Origin: Roseiarcus sp963794655
GTDB lineage: Bacteria; Pseudomonadota; Alphaproteobacteria; Rhizobiales; Beijerinckiaceae
Reading direction: 5' to 3'
Assembly: GCA_963794655.1 (NCBI GenBank)
Contig: CAWCEV010000006.1
Coordinates: forward strand, 2,294,001-2,358,000
Length of the DNA: 64,000 nt
Under the pieces are notes generated by a model. It saw only the letters and a list, made by a program, of their open reading frames with translations, was not told where the DNA came from and did no database searches. Positions within the stretch are counted from its first letter, which is position 1. Each line of letters opens with the position of its first letter. Made by a program: the position numbers and the translations under genes. Positions 44,015 to 53,396 of the stretch are shown here, piece by piece.

Positions 44015-45534
44015 ATCCCCGCGCACGAGCGTGTGAGGGAATTGGCGGTTTTGCTTGGGCTGTGATTCTCTCCTCGCTGATGTGGCGGGAGTGAGTCGGC
44101 GATGGGTGAGGCTCGGGTGGTGCGGCCGGATCGACGGCAATTGCGTTGGGACATGGTCGATCTCGAAGGGCTTTTGCCGGGGGACCATCGCGCCCGCCTC
44201 GTGTGGAGCTTTGTCGAGAGCCTCGATCTTTCGCCGCTTTACGATCAGGTTCTCTCGCGCGAGGGGGAGGCGGGAAGACCGGCGGCCGATCCCGCGGTTC
44301 TCATGGCGCTCTGGCTCTATGCGACGGTCGAGGGCGTGGGGTCGGCGCGCGAGCTTGCGCGGCTTGCGCAAAGCGACGCCGCCTATCGCTGGCTGGCGGG
44401 CGGGGTTCCGGTCAACCATCACGGGCTCGCCGACTTTAGGGTCGAAAGGGTCGAGATCCTCGATCGGCTTTTGACGCAAAGCGTAACCGCGCTGATCGCC
44501 GAAGGGCTGATCAGCCTTGATGAGATCGCCGTCGACGGCACGAAGATTCGCGCCAGCGCCAGCAAGGCGTCGTTCAGGCGGCGCGAAAAACTTGTCAAGA
44601 TCGAAACCGCGGTCGTCGAGCGGCTCGCCGCTCTCAAGCAGGAGCTGACCGACGACCCCGAGGCGTCGACGCGTCGACGCCAGGCCGCGCGCGAGCGGGC
44701 GGCGCGTGATGTTCAGGAGCGCGCGGCAAGAGCGCGCGCGGCGCTCGAACGGCTCGAGGCGGAGCGAAAAGCGCGGGCGAAGACGCACGCCAAGGACGAG
44801 GCCGGGAAGAAGGAGCCGAGGGCTTCGACGACCGATCCGGAAGCGCGCTCCATGCGCTTTCCCGACGGCGCGGTTCGCCCGGCCTATAATGCGCAGATCG
44901 CCGCGGCGCCGAGAGAAGGCGTCATCGTCTCGATTGCGGTCACCGACCGGCGCAACGATGCGGGCCTGGCGGGGCCGATGGTCGACGACATCGCGCGACG
45001 CTACGGGCGGACGCCCGGCAGGCTTCTGGTCGACGCCAGCTACGCCACAAGCCGGGACATCGTCGCGCTCGCCGGCCATGCGTCGGGTCCGGTCGGCGTC
45101 TATACGCCGCCGCCGGGCGACAGGGACGACGTCAAACCGGCGAGCCTCGCCCGGCGCATCCGCAAGCGAGAGAAGGAGCACGCCTTTATCAAGGCGTGGC
45201 GGGAACGCATGGCGAGCGAAACGGGCCAGGCCGTCTACGCCTTGCGCAAGCGCATCGAGCGGATCAACGCCGATCGCAAGAACCACGGCTTCGGTCATCT
45301 TGCCGTGCGCGGCCTCATCAAGGCGAAGGCCCACGCGCTCTGGCACGCCATCGCCAATAACCTCGTGGCCGCGCACCGTCTGAGGATCAACGCCGCCTGA
45401 TCCCCCGCTCCCCTCAAGCGGCAGAGCGGCCGATACCAAGAACGCTTCAACCGCTTCGGATTCCATCCGCGGCGCCGCCGGATGACCCGTCTCCAGCGAA
45501 AAGGCAATTCCTTCACACGCTCGCACGCGGGGAT
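44015..45534. mobile_element. IS1182-type insertion sequence bounded by 30-bp inverted repeats
   Basis: A transposase gene is bracketed by inverted 30-base sequences: 44015-44044 (ATCCCCGCGCACGAGCGTGT...) and the complement of 45505-45534, identical at 27 of 30 positions. They could be true terminal inverted repeats, or two inverted copies of a dispersed intergenic repeat into which the element inserted; the right copy continues outward for about 50 more bases as such a repeat. No target-site duplication could be recognised. The boundaries are therefore uncertain by tens of bases. Confidence 0.65.
44102..45400 (+). CDS. IS1182 family transposase
   Basis: A 432-residue DDE transposase. The N-terminal region has the IS1182/IS5-superfamily start ('RQLRWDMVDLEGLLPGDHRA' and 'LWLYATVEGVGSARELARL'). 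The first catalytic Asp is in ISLDEIAVDGTKIRA, the second near LLVDASYATSRDI, and the Glu in RKREKEHAFI or the C-terminal 'VYALRKRIERINADRKNHG' region. A long charged coiled-coil insertion (residues about 165-250, rich in E/R/A) separates the first two acidic blocks, as in IS1182. The frame is complete, so the element may still be active. Confidence 0.9.
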   Translation: MGEARVVRPDRRQLRWDMVDLEGLLPGDHRARLVWSFVESLDLSPLYDQVLSREGEAGRPAADPAVLMALWLYATVEGVGSARELARLAQSDAAYRWLAGGVPVNHHGLADFRVERVEILDRLLTQSVTALIAEGLISLDEIAVDGTKIRASASKASFRRREKLVKIETAVVERLAALKQELTDDPEASTRRRQAARERAARDVQERAARARAALERLEAERKARAKTHAKDEAGKKEPRASTTDPEARSMRFPDGAVRPAYNAQIAAAPREGVIVSIAVTDRRNDAGLAGPMVDDIARRYGRTPGRLLVDASYATSRDIVALAGHASGPVGVYTPPPGDRDDVKPASLARRIRKREKEHAFIKAWRERMASETGQAVYALRKRIERINADRKNHGFGHLAVRGLIKAKAHALWHAIANNLVAAHRLRINAA

Positions 45535-45579
45535 CCAGGGCCGCACGCTTCTGGATGCCCGCGGTCGCGGGCATGACAA
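45440..45579 (-). repeat. Dispersed intergenic repeat downstream of the IS
   Basis: On the minus strand this reads from GTTGTCATGCCCGCGACCGC through GCGTGCGGCCCTGGATCCCC to GGAATTGCC and GCGGTTGAAGCGTTCTTGG. The mixture of short palindromes (CCCGCGGTCGCGGG) is typical of rhizobial intergenic repeats. Its middle 30 bases recur in inverted form left of the transposase at 44,015. No gene is seen. Confidence 0.6.
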
Positions 45580-46809
45580 CTAACTCACGCGCACGAGCCG
45601 CGTCAGCTCGAACGGGATGTCGTAGCCGTCCCAGAGAAAATCGAAGTCGAGCGCGGTCCCGATCGGCGCCCAGCGCGAGACGCCGGGCCCCGCGCGCGCG
45701 GCGGCGACCGCTTCGATCTCGCCGCGTTCCCAGCCGAAATAGGTGATCGTCTGGTCGCTGTCGCGAATGAAGCCCGCGACTTCGGCGAGCGAAGGCACGA
45801 ATATGACGCTTAAGAAGCCCCCGCCGACCCGCGTGTCCTGGCGCTGCGGCGCGCTCGCGACGATGCTGGTCAGATGCGTGTTCCGCCAGTGGACGGAAGA
45901 GGCGCGTCCGTTCGCCGCCGCGTAGAACGCCGCCGTCATCTTGCCGATCGCGTGCCCGACCCGGCCGGCCGGATCGTCCATGGTCCATTCGAGTGCGGAG
46001 GCGTCGAGGAGGCGGCGGACCGGCGCCGAATGAGCCGCGGCTTCGCCGACCACATAAAGTGCGTGCGGCGACGAGCAGGCCATCTGGTCGAAGACGAAAA
46101 TGTCGTTGTGCAGCTTCCTGGCGAGCGCCGTGAGCGCGGCGCCGTCCAGCCGGTCGAGAGCCTCGCCCTTGATGGTCGAGAACGAGAACCGGTCGCCGAA
46201 CCAGATCGACTTCCCCCCGTTGCGCAAGGGGAGCGGCGCGAACAGCGCAACCTTCGCGTCGCCGCCCCACACGACGCGCGCGTCGCTGAGCGCGGAAATC
46301 TTCGCCCCAAGATCACCCTGCGATGGATAATGGACGAACAGCTGGCTGTCGTCGCCCGCGGTCTGCAGGCGTTCGAGGAAGAGATCGACGATCGCCCGCA
46401 TGCGAGCGCTGATCTCGTGCGGGAGCCGCACGATATTGGCGTTTCCGGCCAGATAGGAGAGCACCCAGGAATAGAGAAAGACGGTCTCGACATTCTGCGG
46501 CGGCAGATGAAAGACAAGACCGCGCGGTCGGGCGATCGCATGTTCGGGCACGCGCGCGGCGAAGCTCCGCGCGAGCTTCGTGAGCGCGGCGCGCCGCGTC
46601 CAGAAGGCGAAATGCGCGGCGGGACCGGAGGCGGCGGCCCGCTTCTCACCGAGAAGCGTCTCGGCCACGCCCGCGACGAGATCGACGCGCTCCGCGTCGA
46701 AAGGCGGCGCCATGCGTCGGCGGGCTGCGCCGAGCTTCGCTAACAGCGCCCCGTCGTCGAGGGCGGCTTCGCGCGCGCCGGCGCCATAGGCGATGACCTC
46801 GCTTAGCAT
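45580..46809 (-). CDS. Acyl-CoA/acyl-protein reductase, LuxC family
   Basis: A 409-residue aldehyde-dehydrogenase-like reductase related to LuxC, which reduces activated fatty acyl groups to aldehydes with NADPH. Visible: 'HLPPQNVETVFLYSWVLSYL' and GNANIVRLP of the LuxC entry, GGDAKV in the nucleotide-binding part and the nucleophile cysteine in FDQMACSSPHALYV (about residue 248). The frame is intact. It is the last gene of a five-gene minus-strand cluster and follows the LuxE-like gene by 19 bases. Without luxAB this is not bioluminescence; a role in making a lipid- or polysaccharide-linked aldehyde is inferred. Confidence 0.9.
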   Translation of the reverse strand: MLSEVIAYGAGAREAALDDGALLAKLGAARRRMAPPFDAERVDLVAGVAETLLGEKRAAASGPAAHFAFWTRRAALTKLARSFAARVPEHAIARPRGLVFHLPPQNVETVFLYSWVLSYLAGNANIVRLPHEISARMRAIVDLFLERLQTAGDDSQLFVHYPSQGDLGAKISALSDARVVWGGDAKVALFAPLPLRNGGKSIWFGDRFSFSTIKGEALDRLDGAALTALARKLHNDIFVFDQMACSSPHALYVVGEAAAHSAPVRRLLDASALEWTMDDPAGRVGHAIGKMTAAFYAAANGRASSVHWRNTHLTSIVASAPQRQDTRVGGGFLSVIFVPSLAEVAGFIRDSDQTITYFGWERGEIEAVAAARAGPGVSRWAPIGTALDFDFLWDGYDIPFELTRLVRVS

Positions 46810-46828
46810 CCGTCCTGCCTTGCCCGGC

Positions 46829-47883
46829 TCATGCCGCGATCACGTCGCTGCAGCCTCGGAGTTCCGTCTTCGGCGCGCGCCCGGAGACGCGAATGGCTTT
46901 GCCGAAACGGCCGCCGCTTCCCGCGTCGATCGTCGCTACGACGCCCAGATCCTCGGTGAGCACGCTGTGGCCGGGATAGGAGCGGGGGAGCAGCGAAACG
47001 ACCTGGATCACGCCTTCCTCTCCGATCGCCGCCGGCTCCCAGCTGTGCGGCCTCCTGATGATGACGTCGGTGAAATTCGGCGGATAGAGCAATCCGTCCG
47101 GCCCCTCGATGAAGACCGACCCGATCTGCTCGACGAAGCCATAGAAGTTGAAGATGTTGGTCAGATTGAAGCGGCGCTTGAGCGCGGCGCGGAACTCGGC
47201 GTTCGAGACCTTCTGCGCCTCGAGTTTTTTCCAGCCGCCGGAATGGATGAGAATGGCCTTCGAAAGGTCGAGCTCGCCGTCGGCGAAAGTGCGGTAGAGC
47301 TTGTCCCATACGAGGAACGTGAAGCCGAAAATGAGAAACGGCTCCTTGCCGTTCGCGCCGACGAAGGTCTCACCGCCTGCCTGTCGAACTCCAATTGCGA
47401 ATCGAGGGCGAAGGTCGTCTTGGCGCCGAACTTCATCATGCCCAGTACGCCGCCGCCGCGCGCGGTGAGGTCGGTCGGCTTGATGACGTCCTTGGTGTCG
47501 ATCGCAAGGAACGGCAGGCGGCGTCCCCCGAGAATGGGTCGAAATGACGCGACCAGCGCCTCCGACTGGCGGCGCGCCGTCTCGTTGTCGATGACGATCC
47601 GGCTCGTTCGCTGGCCCGTCGTCCCGCTCGAGCGCATCACCAGCGAGGGCGTGGCGGTACTCTTCAGCTCCATTTCCTTGAACAGGCTGACGGGCAGGTA
47701 GGGGACCTCGGCGATGTCGCGATAGGTCCGCAAGCCGCCCCATGCCGCGTCGACAATCCGGGCATATTCCGGGCTCTTCTCATAGTGGTAGCGCGTGAGC
47801 TCGTTGAGCCCCTCGATGAGGATCGACCCCTTCCGCGCCTGCCGGAGCGAATAGGGCGGCTCATTGAGGAGGCGCTCAAACAC
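46829..47883 (-). pseudogene. LuxE-like acyl-protein synthetase, single frameshift
   Basis: Two overlapping frames together give one LuxE protein of about 350 residues. The first (GTG at 47883, overlapping the ligase stop) encodes 'VFERLLNEPPYSLRQARKGS', MRSSGTTGQRTSRIVIDN (the adenylate-forming signature) and 'GVLGMMKFGAKTTFALDSQL'. Near 47,375-47,390 the reading must shift by one base into the second frame, which continues 'FLIFGFTFLVWDKLYRTFAD', 'HSGGWKKLEAQKVSN' and 'FYGFVEQIGSVFIEGPDGLL'. Both halves are well preserved, so the shift is either very recent or a sequencing error. LuxE activates fatty acids and passes them to LuxC. Confidence 0.85.
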
Positions 47884-49360
47884 GAAGACTCTCCTTGAGC
47901 TGCGCATAGTTGATCTTGCCGCTCGCGCCGCGAGGAATCTGCGCGGTCTTCAACAGCGAGAAGCTCGATGAGGGGACCTTATAGCTGGCGGCAAGCTCCC
48001 TGACCCTGGCTTTGAGCGCCGTTTCTGAACTCCTGCTCATGCACGACGCCGATCTTCTCGCCGAGGTCCATGCAGGCGACCGAGCACACGGCGGCGAGCT
48101 CGCGCTCGATTTCGTCGAGGCCGAGGCGGTATCCGGCAATCTTGGCGAAACGCTTGGCGCGGCCGGTGAGATAAAGGAACCCCTCCGGATCGAGGCGCCC
48201 AAGGTCGCCGGTTTCGAGGCGTCCATGCATTTCGTCGCCCTTGTCGAGGTCGGCGCGCGACATGGCATAGCCCAGCATGACATTGGGACCCTCGTACACG
48301 ACCGCGCCCGTCGCGCCGGCCGGCAGGGCCGCGCCCTCGTCGTCGACGATCGACAATCGGCCGCCGGCGAGCGCGACGCCGACAGACCCTGTCTTTCGCG
48401 CAAAATCCGCGTGCTGCAACGTCGTCATGCGCGGCGAGGCCTCGGTCTGCCCGTACATGACGTAAAACCGGCCGTCGCGCTCAGCCGCCCAGTCGTGGAT
48501 CTTCGCCTGGATGCGGGGATCGAGCGCTCCGCCGGCCTGGGTGAACACCTTGACCGAATCCGGGACGAGGCTCGAGCCGAGACGCGCAAGCGCGGCATAG
48601 TGAAAAGGAACGCCGGGGAAATGCGTTCCGCCGACATTGGCGATCTTCGACCAGAAGCTCGGCGAGGTGATCGAATCGTTCACGAGATAGACACGTCCCC
48701 CAGCCGCGAGATGCGACGTGACGACCGACAGTCCGTAGGAATAGTGCATCGGCAGATGACCGATCCCGACGCTGTGCTCGTCGATGGACAGCGCTTTCGC
48801 AATCTGCCCTGCGTTGGCGACGATCGCGTCGCGCGAGAGCCGCACATATTTCTGGCTGCCGGTGGTCCCCGACGTCGAAAGAAGAAGCTGCAGGGCGGGA
48901 TGGATCTCGACCTCGCGCGCCGGTTGTCCGTCGCGGTCCATTCGACGACGCCCGCTCGCGAAGCATAGGCGCGCCAGTCCGAGAGGCCCGCCCGCTCGCG
49001 CAGTCCTGCACCGATGTCCGGCGTCGCAAGAACGACCTCCGGCCGATAGGCCTCGATCAGGGCGGCGAGCTTGTCTTCGGCGAGCGCCGGATCGATGAGC
49101 GCGACCGCGTGACCCGCCGCCGCCGCGGCAAGCAGGCCGGTCACGGTTTCGCAACTGGCGCCGCAGAAGAGAAAGACGAGTTTTTTTCTCTCGGAGGCGA
49201 TGTTTTCGGCGAGCCCAAGGCTCGCTTCGCGCAGCTCCTGGCGCGTCAGCCAGACGTCGGCGCGGTCGTCGCGGATCGCCGGGGCGCCCTCGAGCGGCGC
49301 GATCAGCGGCAGAAGTCCGCCGCATGATGAGTCCAATTCGCGCATCGAGTTCCGCTGCAT
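47876..49360 (-). pseudogene. AMP-dependent acyl/aryl ligase with two frameshifts
   Basis: Three frames in succession make one adenylate-forming ligase of about 490 residues. Part 1 (from 49360 or 49345) has 'LVFLFCGASCETVTGLLAAA' and ends near GVVEWTATD. After a shift near 48,915-48,930, part 2 has the P-loop STSGTTGSQKYV, VMYGQTEASPRM and ETGDLGRLDPEGFLYLTGRA. After another shift near 48,018-48,035, part 3 ends with 'PSSSFSLLKTAQIPRGASGK' containing the A10-type lysine. All core motifs survive, so the gene is either recently broken or miscalled. It would load an acyl group onto CoA or a carrier for its LuxE/LuxC neighbours. Confidence 0.85.
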
Positions 49361-49415
49361 GACTAGTCCGTCTCGCGGACCGTGAAGGGTGGCGCTCAAG
49401 CCGCCCGGGCCGAGG

Positions 49416-50168
49416 TCATATGACGAGGCCTCCGTCGACCCCTATGACCTGCCCGGTGACGTAGGACGATAGATCGGAGGCGAGAAACAGGATCAGATTG
49501 GCGACGTCGTCGGGGCTGCCGACCCGGCCCATCGCGATGCTCAATTCGAGGCTCTTGCGCTTGTCCTCGGGGATGGATTTCACCATCGACGTGTCGATCA
49601 GGCCCGGCGCCACCGCGTTGACGCGAATGTTCATCGGCGCAAGTTCCTTGGCGGCTGAATAAGTCGCCCCGATCACCGCGGACTTGGTCGCCGAATAGAC
49701 GGTCTGTCCGCTGTTGCCTCGTCTCCCGACGATCGACGAGACATTGATGATGGACCCGCTCTTGCGCCGCGTCATGATGCGCGCGGCCAGTTGCGTGATC
49801 TTGATGAGCCCGATCACGTTGACGTTGAAGAGCTCGTCGATCTCGGCGTCCGAGATCATGCCGATCAGCTTGTCGCGAAGGATGCCGGCGTTGTTGACCA
49901 GGATATCGAGGCGCTTATGCCTCGACATCGCGGTTTGGGCGATCGCGGTCGCGGTCGCGCTGTCCGCAACCGAGCCGTAAACCGTGGCGACGCGATCGGG
50001 GTACGCTGCTTCGAGCTCGGCGAAACCGGCTGAAGCTTCGTTCGAGGGACGCGCGTTGAGCACCACGCTGCATCCCGCCTTGAGCAGGACCTCCGCGGCG
50101 GCCCGCCCAATGCCGCGCGACGCGCCAGTCACGACCGCCACCCGGCCGCTCAAATCGATCTCGATCAT
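49416..50168 (-). CDS. Short-chain dehydrogenase/reductase, FabG-like
   Basis: A 250-residue classical SDR. The NADPH site is TGASRGIGRAAAE (about 14-26), then NNAGILRDKL, INVSSIVGRRGNSGQTVYSA with the catalytic Ser and Tyr-x-x-x-Lys (YSATK), and the C-terminal GQVIGVDGGLVI. It most resembles 3-oxoacyl-carrier reductases. Located between the hexapeptide transferase gene (37 bases) and the ligase gene (about 55 bases) on the same strand. In this cluster it could reduce a 3-keto acyl or a sugar/aldehyde intermediate. The frame is intact, in contrast to the next two genes. Confidence 0.92.
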   Translation of the reverse strand: MIEIDLSGRVAVVTGASRGIGRAAAEVLLKAGCSVVLNARPSNEASAGFAELEAAYPDRVATVYGSVADSATATAIAQTAMSRHKRLDILVNNAGILRDKLIGMISDAEIDELFNVNVIGLIKITQLAARIMTRRKSGSIINVSSIVGRRGNSGQTVYSATKSAVIGATYSAAKELAPMNIRVNAVAPGLIDTSMVKSIPEDKRKSLELSIAMGRVGSPDDVANLILFLASDLSSYVTGQVIGVDGGLVI

Positions 50169-50204
50169 GGGATGCGCGCGCCGGTCAAATCATGCTTGTC
50201 GGGT

Positions 50205-50714
50205 TCATGAGGCGGCCTTTTCGTCAGCCGCCGGCGAAGATGCGCCGAACTCGGCGCGGACCATGCGGTTGATGATGCCCCATCGGCCGGTCTGAATGCC
50301 TTTCTCGATCACCCGCGCCGGGTTTCCCGAGACGAGGCAATTGGGCGGCACGTCCTTCATCACGACGCTCGCCACCGCGACGACGCAATTGTCGCCGACC
50401 CTGACCCCCGGCATGATGATGCTGTGCGCGCCGATCTGACATTCCTTACCGATCCACGTATCGAGATGCAGCCGGCGCGGATAGTCGTGGGTCATCACGC
50501 AGGCGCCGAAGTTGACCGCGGTGCTCTCGCCGATATGAACGCCGGTCGGAAAGGCTTTGTCCAGTTTGGCCGAGAACGAGATCCGGCAATCCGGCCCGAT
50601 ATCCATTCCCCACAGCTTATTGAAGTAGACGCGGCGCAATTCCGAGAACAGCGGTCGAAGCTCGCGCCGCACGACCGCCAGGAAGCCCGTCGTGCGCAGA
50701 TCGGATAGAATCAT
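50205..50714 (-). CDS. Left-handed beta-helix (hexapeptide) acyltransferase
   Basis: A 169-residue transferase of the WbbJ/LacA type. After a 30-residue helical start ('LRPLFSELRRVYFNKLWGMD') come hexapeptide turns: IGPDCRISFSA, TGVHIGESTAVNFGACVMTHDYPR with the catalytic histidine in THDYP, WIGKECQIGAHSIIMPGVRVGDNCVVAVASVV and VSGNPARVI. The fold transfers acetyl or longer acyl groups, often onto sugars. It is the first gene of the LuxC/LuxE cluster and is divergent from a phosphomannomutase gene, which points to surface polysaccharide modification. Confidence 0.9.
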   Translation of the reverse strand: MILSDLRTTGFLAVVRRELRPLFSELRRVYFNKLWGMDIGPDCRISFSAKLDKAFPTGVHIGESTAVNFGACVMTHDYPRRLHLDTWIGKECQIGAHSIIMPGVRVGDNCVVAVASVVMKDVPPNCLVSGNPARVIEKGIQTGRWGIINRMVRAEFGASSPAADEKAAS

Positions 50715-51022
50715 GCTCGAACTCCGTCAGCCGATGCGCGCTCAAGCGCTTCCGCGCTTCCCTGCGCCCGCTCCGTTTGACGTATCGCTCCTGAGGAAAT
50801 CGACTTTTTGCCTAGCCGCGACCCCGTAGCTCATTCGGGGCAAAATGTATAGCAAGGTCGCTCCGCCGGCTCGCCGGTTTCGCCAGGTTCAAGCGTTATA
50901 GGAGTTCGGACCGGCATCCAAGACTTGCGCCTACGCTAATTGTATGAATTTCCCGTGGCAAGGCTTGGCCGGGCCGCGGCCCCGCGAGCTTTTTTCCCAT
51001 TTGTTCCATATCGAGGCCCGCC
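50715..51022. other. Divergent promoter region between acyltransferase and phosphomannomutase
   Basis: These 308 bases separate two divergent genes. It is less GC-rich than the genes around 50,790-50,960. No coding frame with family similarity, hairpin terminator or convincing operator could be recognised. It should contain promoters for both operons. Confidence 0.5.
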
Positions 51023-52522
51023 TTGTTTCCAAAGCCATCGCCGCAGCTTCTGCCCAACACTTACGCTTACGAATCGCAGCCGATGGTCAAGCCGACCGGG
51101 TTTCGCGAATATGATGCGCGCTGGATCTTCGAGCAGGAGATCAACCTGATGGGGGCCCAGGCGCTCGGGCTCGGCCTTGCGCGCCTGCTGGGCGAGCTCG
51201 GGGTCAAGCGCGAGATCGTCGTCGGCCACGACTTCCGCAGCTATTCGGCTTCGATCAAGCTGGCCATGACCGCGGGCCTGATGGCCGGGGGGCTAAAGGT
51301 GCGCGACATTGGCCTCGCGATCACGCCGATGGCCTATTTCGCCCAGTTCGCGCTCGATGCGCCGGCGGTGGCGATGGTGACCGCCTCGCACAACGACAAC
51401 GGCTGGACGGGCGTCAAGATGGGGGCGTCGCGGCCGGTCACGTTCGGGCCGGAGGAGATGGCGCGTCTGCGCGACATCGTCATCGGCGGCGATTACGGCT
51501 ACGAGTTCGGCGGCGGCTATGAGTACCTGGGCGATTTTCCCGACCGCTACATCGCGGATCTGACAGCCCGCCCAAAGTTCGCCCGCAAGCTCAAGGTCGT
51601 CGCGGCTTGCGGCAACGGCACCGCGGGCGCGTTCGCGCCTAATCTTCTTAGCGCTCTGGGGGTCGAAGTCGTTCCGCTCGACTGCGATCTCGATTTCACT
51701 TTCCCGCACTACAATCCGAACCCCGAGGATATGCACATGCTGCATACGATGGCCGCGGCGGTGACGCAGACCGGCGCCGACCTCGCGCTCGGATTCGACG
51801 GCGACGGCGACCGCTGCGGCGTCGTCGACAACGAGGGCGAGGAGATTTTCGCCGACAAGATCGGCGTCATGCTGGCGCGCGACCTCTCGCAAAACCGCCC
51901 GAATGCGACCTTTGTCGTCGACGTGAAGTCGACCGGGTTGTTCGCGACGGACCCCGCGCTGCGGGCCAATGGCGCCAAGGTCGACTTCTGGAAGACCGGC
52001 CATTCGCATATCAAGCGCCGGGTCCGCGAACTGAACGCGCTCGCCGGCTTCGAGAAGTCAGGCCATTTCTTCTTCAACGCGCCGGTCGGGCGCGGTTACG
52101 ACGACGGATTCGTCACAGCGATCGCCATCCTCGACATGCTGGACCGGAACCCGAAAAAGTCGATGGCCGATCTTTATCGCGACCTGCCAAAGACCTGGGG
52201 CTCGCCGACCATGTCGCCCGAGTGTGACGACGAGATCAAATACGCGGTCGCGGACCGCGTCGCCGAGCGGTTCAAGACCATGCAGGCGCGAGGCGAGCCA
52301 CTGGCCGGCCAGCGCATTCGCGAGATCGTCACCGTCAACGGTGTGAGGGTCACGGTCGAGGACGGCGCCTGGGGACTGGTGCGCGCGTCGTCGAACAAGC
52401 CTGAACTCACTGTCGTCGTCGAGAGCCCGACGTCGGAAGCGGGCATGCGCGACATGTTCGAGGCTGTCGACGGCATCCTGCGCGAGAACCCCGAGGTCGG
52501 GGCCTATAATCAGACCATCTGA
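51023..52522 (+). CDS. Phosphomannomutase/phosphoglucomutase
   Basis: A 499-residue alpha-D-phosphohexomutase. Domain signatures: TASHN at 120-124 (phosphoserine), DGDGDR at 259-264 (metal), 'FWKTGHSHIKRR' (sugar ring loop), GFEKSGH and the phosphate-binding end 'LVRASSNKPELTVVVES'. The start is a TTG at 51023 with GAGG upstream and gives 'FREYDARWIFEQEINLMGAQ', the family entry. It interconverts hexose-6- and hexose-1-phosphate for surface polysaccharide precursors. Its stop overlaps the start of the next gene (TGATG). Confidence 0.93.
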   Translation: MFPKPSPQLLPNTYAYESQPMVKPTGFREYDARWIFEQEINLMGAQALGLGLARLLGELGVKREIVVGHDFRSYSASIKLAMTAGLMAGGLKVRDIGLAITPMAYFAQFALDAPAVAMVTASHNDNGWTGVKMGASRPVTFGPEEMARLRDIVIGGDYGYEFGGGYEYLGDFPDRYIADLTARPKFARKLKVVAACGNGTAGAFAPNLLSALGVEVVPLDCDLDFTFPHYNPNPEDMHMLHTMAAAVTQTGADLALGFDGDGDRCGVVDNEGEEIFADKIGVMLARDLSQNRPNATFVVDVKSTGLFATDPALRANGAKVDFWKTGHSHIKRRVRELNALAGFEKSGHFFFNAPVGRGYDDGFVTAIAILDMLDRNPKKSMADLYRDLPKTWGSPTMSPECDDEIKYAVADRVAERFKTMQARGEPLAGQRIREIVTVNGVRVTVEDGAWGLVRASSNKPELTVVVESPTSEAGMRDMFEAVDGILRENPEVGAYNQTI

Positions 52523-53049
52523 TGGGGGACGAGGCGAACGGCGGCGGTCCCGTGCTGCCGGACCTGTTGCGGCCCGGTCTCAGGATCGTCTTTTGCGGCA
52601 CGGCGGCGGGAACCGTGTCGGCTGCGCGCGGCGCCTATTACGCCCACCCTCAGAACAGGTTCTGGCCGGCGCTCTACGCCGCCGGATTGACGCCGAGACA
52701 GCTCCGGCCCGAGGAATTCGCGCTGTTGCCGCAATGGAGACTGGGCCTGACCGACATCGCGAAGAGGGTCAGCGGCATGGACCGGGAATTGCCGCCGGGA
52801 GCTTTGGGACATGAGGCCTGCGCGGAGCTCAAGGCCAAGATCGAAGCCGCCGCGCCGGAGCTCTTGGCGTTCACAAGCCTCGCCGCTGGGCGCCGCTATC
52901 TCCGTCGCGCCGCCGGTTTCGGCGAACAGCCCGAGCGCATCGGGCGGACAAGGCTATGGCTTCTGCCGTCGCCTTCGCCGACCGCGGGTTGGAACTGGGC
53001 AAGGCACGAGCACTGGTGGCGATCACTCGCGGACGCGGCGAAGGGGTAG
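52522..53049 (+). CDS. mug: G/U mismatch-specific DNA glycosylase (Mug family)
   Basis: A 175-residue DNA repair enzyme of the uracil-DNA glycosylase superfamily. The motif FCGTAAGTVSAARGAYYAHP with NRFWPAL is the Mug signature (catalytic Asn in NRFW), followed by 'LLPQWRLGLTDIAKRVSGMD' and LLPSPSPTAGW, the minor-groove loop. It removes uracil or ethenocytosine opposite guanine. The ATG overlaps the phosphomannomutase stop, so the two are coupled although functionally unrelated. Confidence 0.93.
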   Translation: MGDEANGGGPVLPDLLRPGLRIVFCGTAAGTVSAARGAYYAHPQNRFWPALYAAGLTPRQLRPEEFALLPQWRLGLTDIAKRVSGMDRELPPGALGHEACAELKAKIEAAAPELLAFTSLAAGRRYLRRAAGFGEQPERIGRTRLWLLPSPSPTAGWNWARHEHWWRSLADAAKG

Positions 53050-53396
53050 GGCGGGTCGCTTGCGGCCCGGTTGGGCTCTCGCTTCCGCCCGCATGGCTGG
53101 GACGACATTTTCTTGCGGAAAATCAGAATTGAGATTAGGCTGGCTCGATGCAGAATCCTATCTTTGCTCGCGTCGACGCCGCCGGCCCGCGTTTCCGGCG
53201 GTTCTCGCGCAAAGAACCCTAGGGAAGGTTATAGTCTCCAGCGTAAACGCCGCGCAAACTGTTGAAAAGCCTCGATTCGGACGAGAGAATCCAAATAAAT
53301 CCAAGATAATCCAACCCGAGTGAACGGACGTCCTGGGGCGAAACGGCTACGGGCCAAGAAAACCCAAATCGAACGGGCCTCTAAGCCCGCTCCGGC
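53050..53396. other. Intergenic region with 10-bp phased AATCCAA motifs
   Basis: No gene is recognised. At 53288-53314 AATCCAA occurs three times with an exact 10-base period (53288, 53298, 53308). The same AATCCAA core occurs in the 22-bp repeats at 10,704. The region is between two convergent genes. Confidence 0.55.

Noticed and set aside
43988..46270. Minus-strand frame of 760 codons across the IS and LuxC gene
   Set aside because: It reads as Arg/Gly/Ala-rich shadow sequence through two real genes and an intergenic repeat, with no conserved motif.
45580..49360. Bioluminescence (lux) operon
   Set aside because: luxA, luxB and luxD are absent; LuxC/LuxE families occur in other acyl-reduction pathways.
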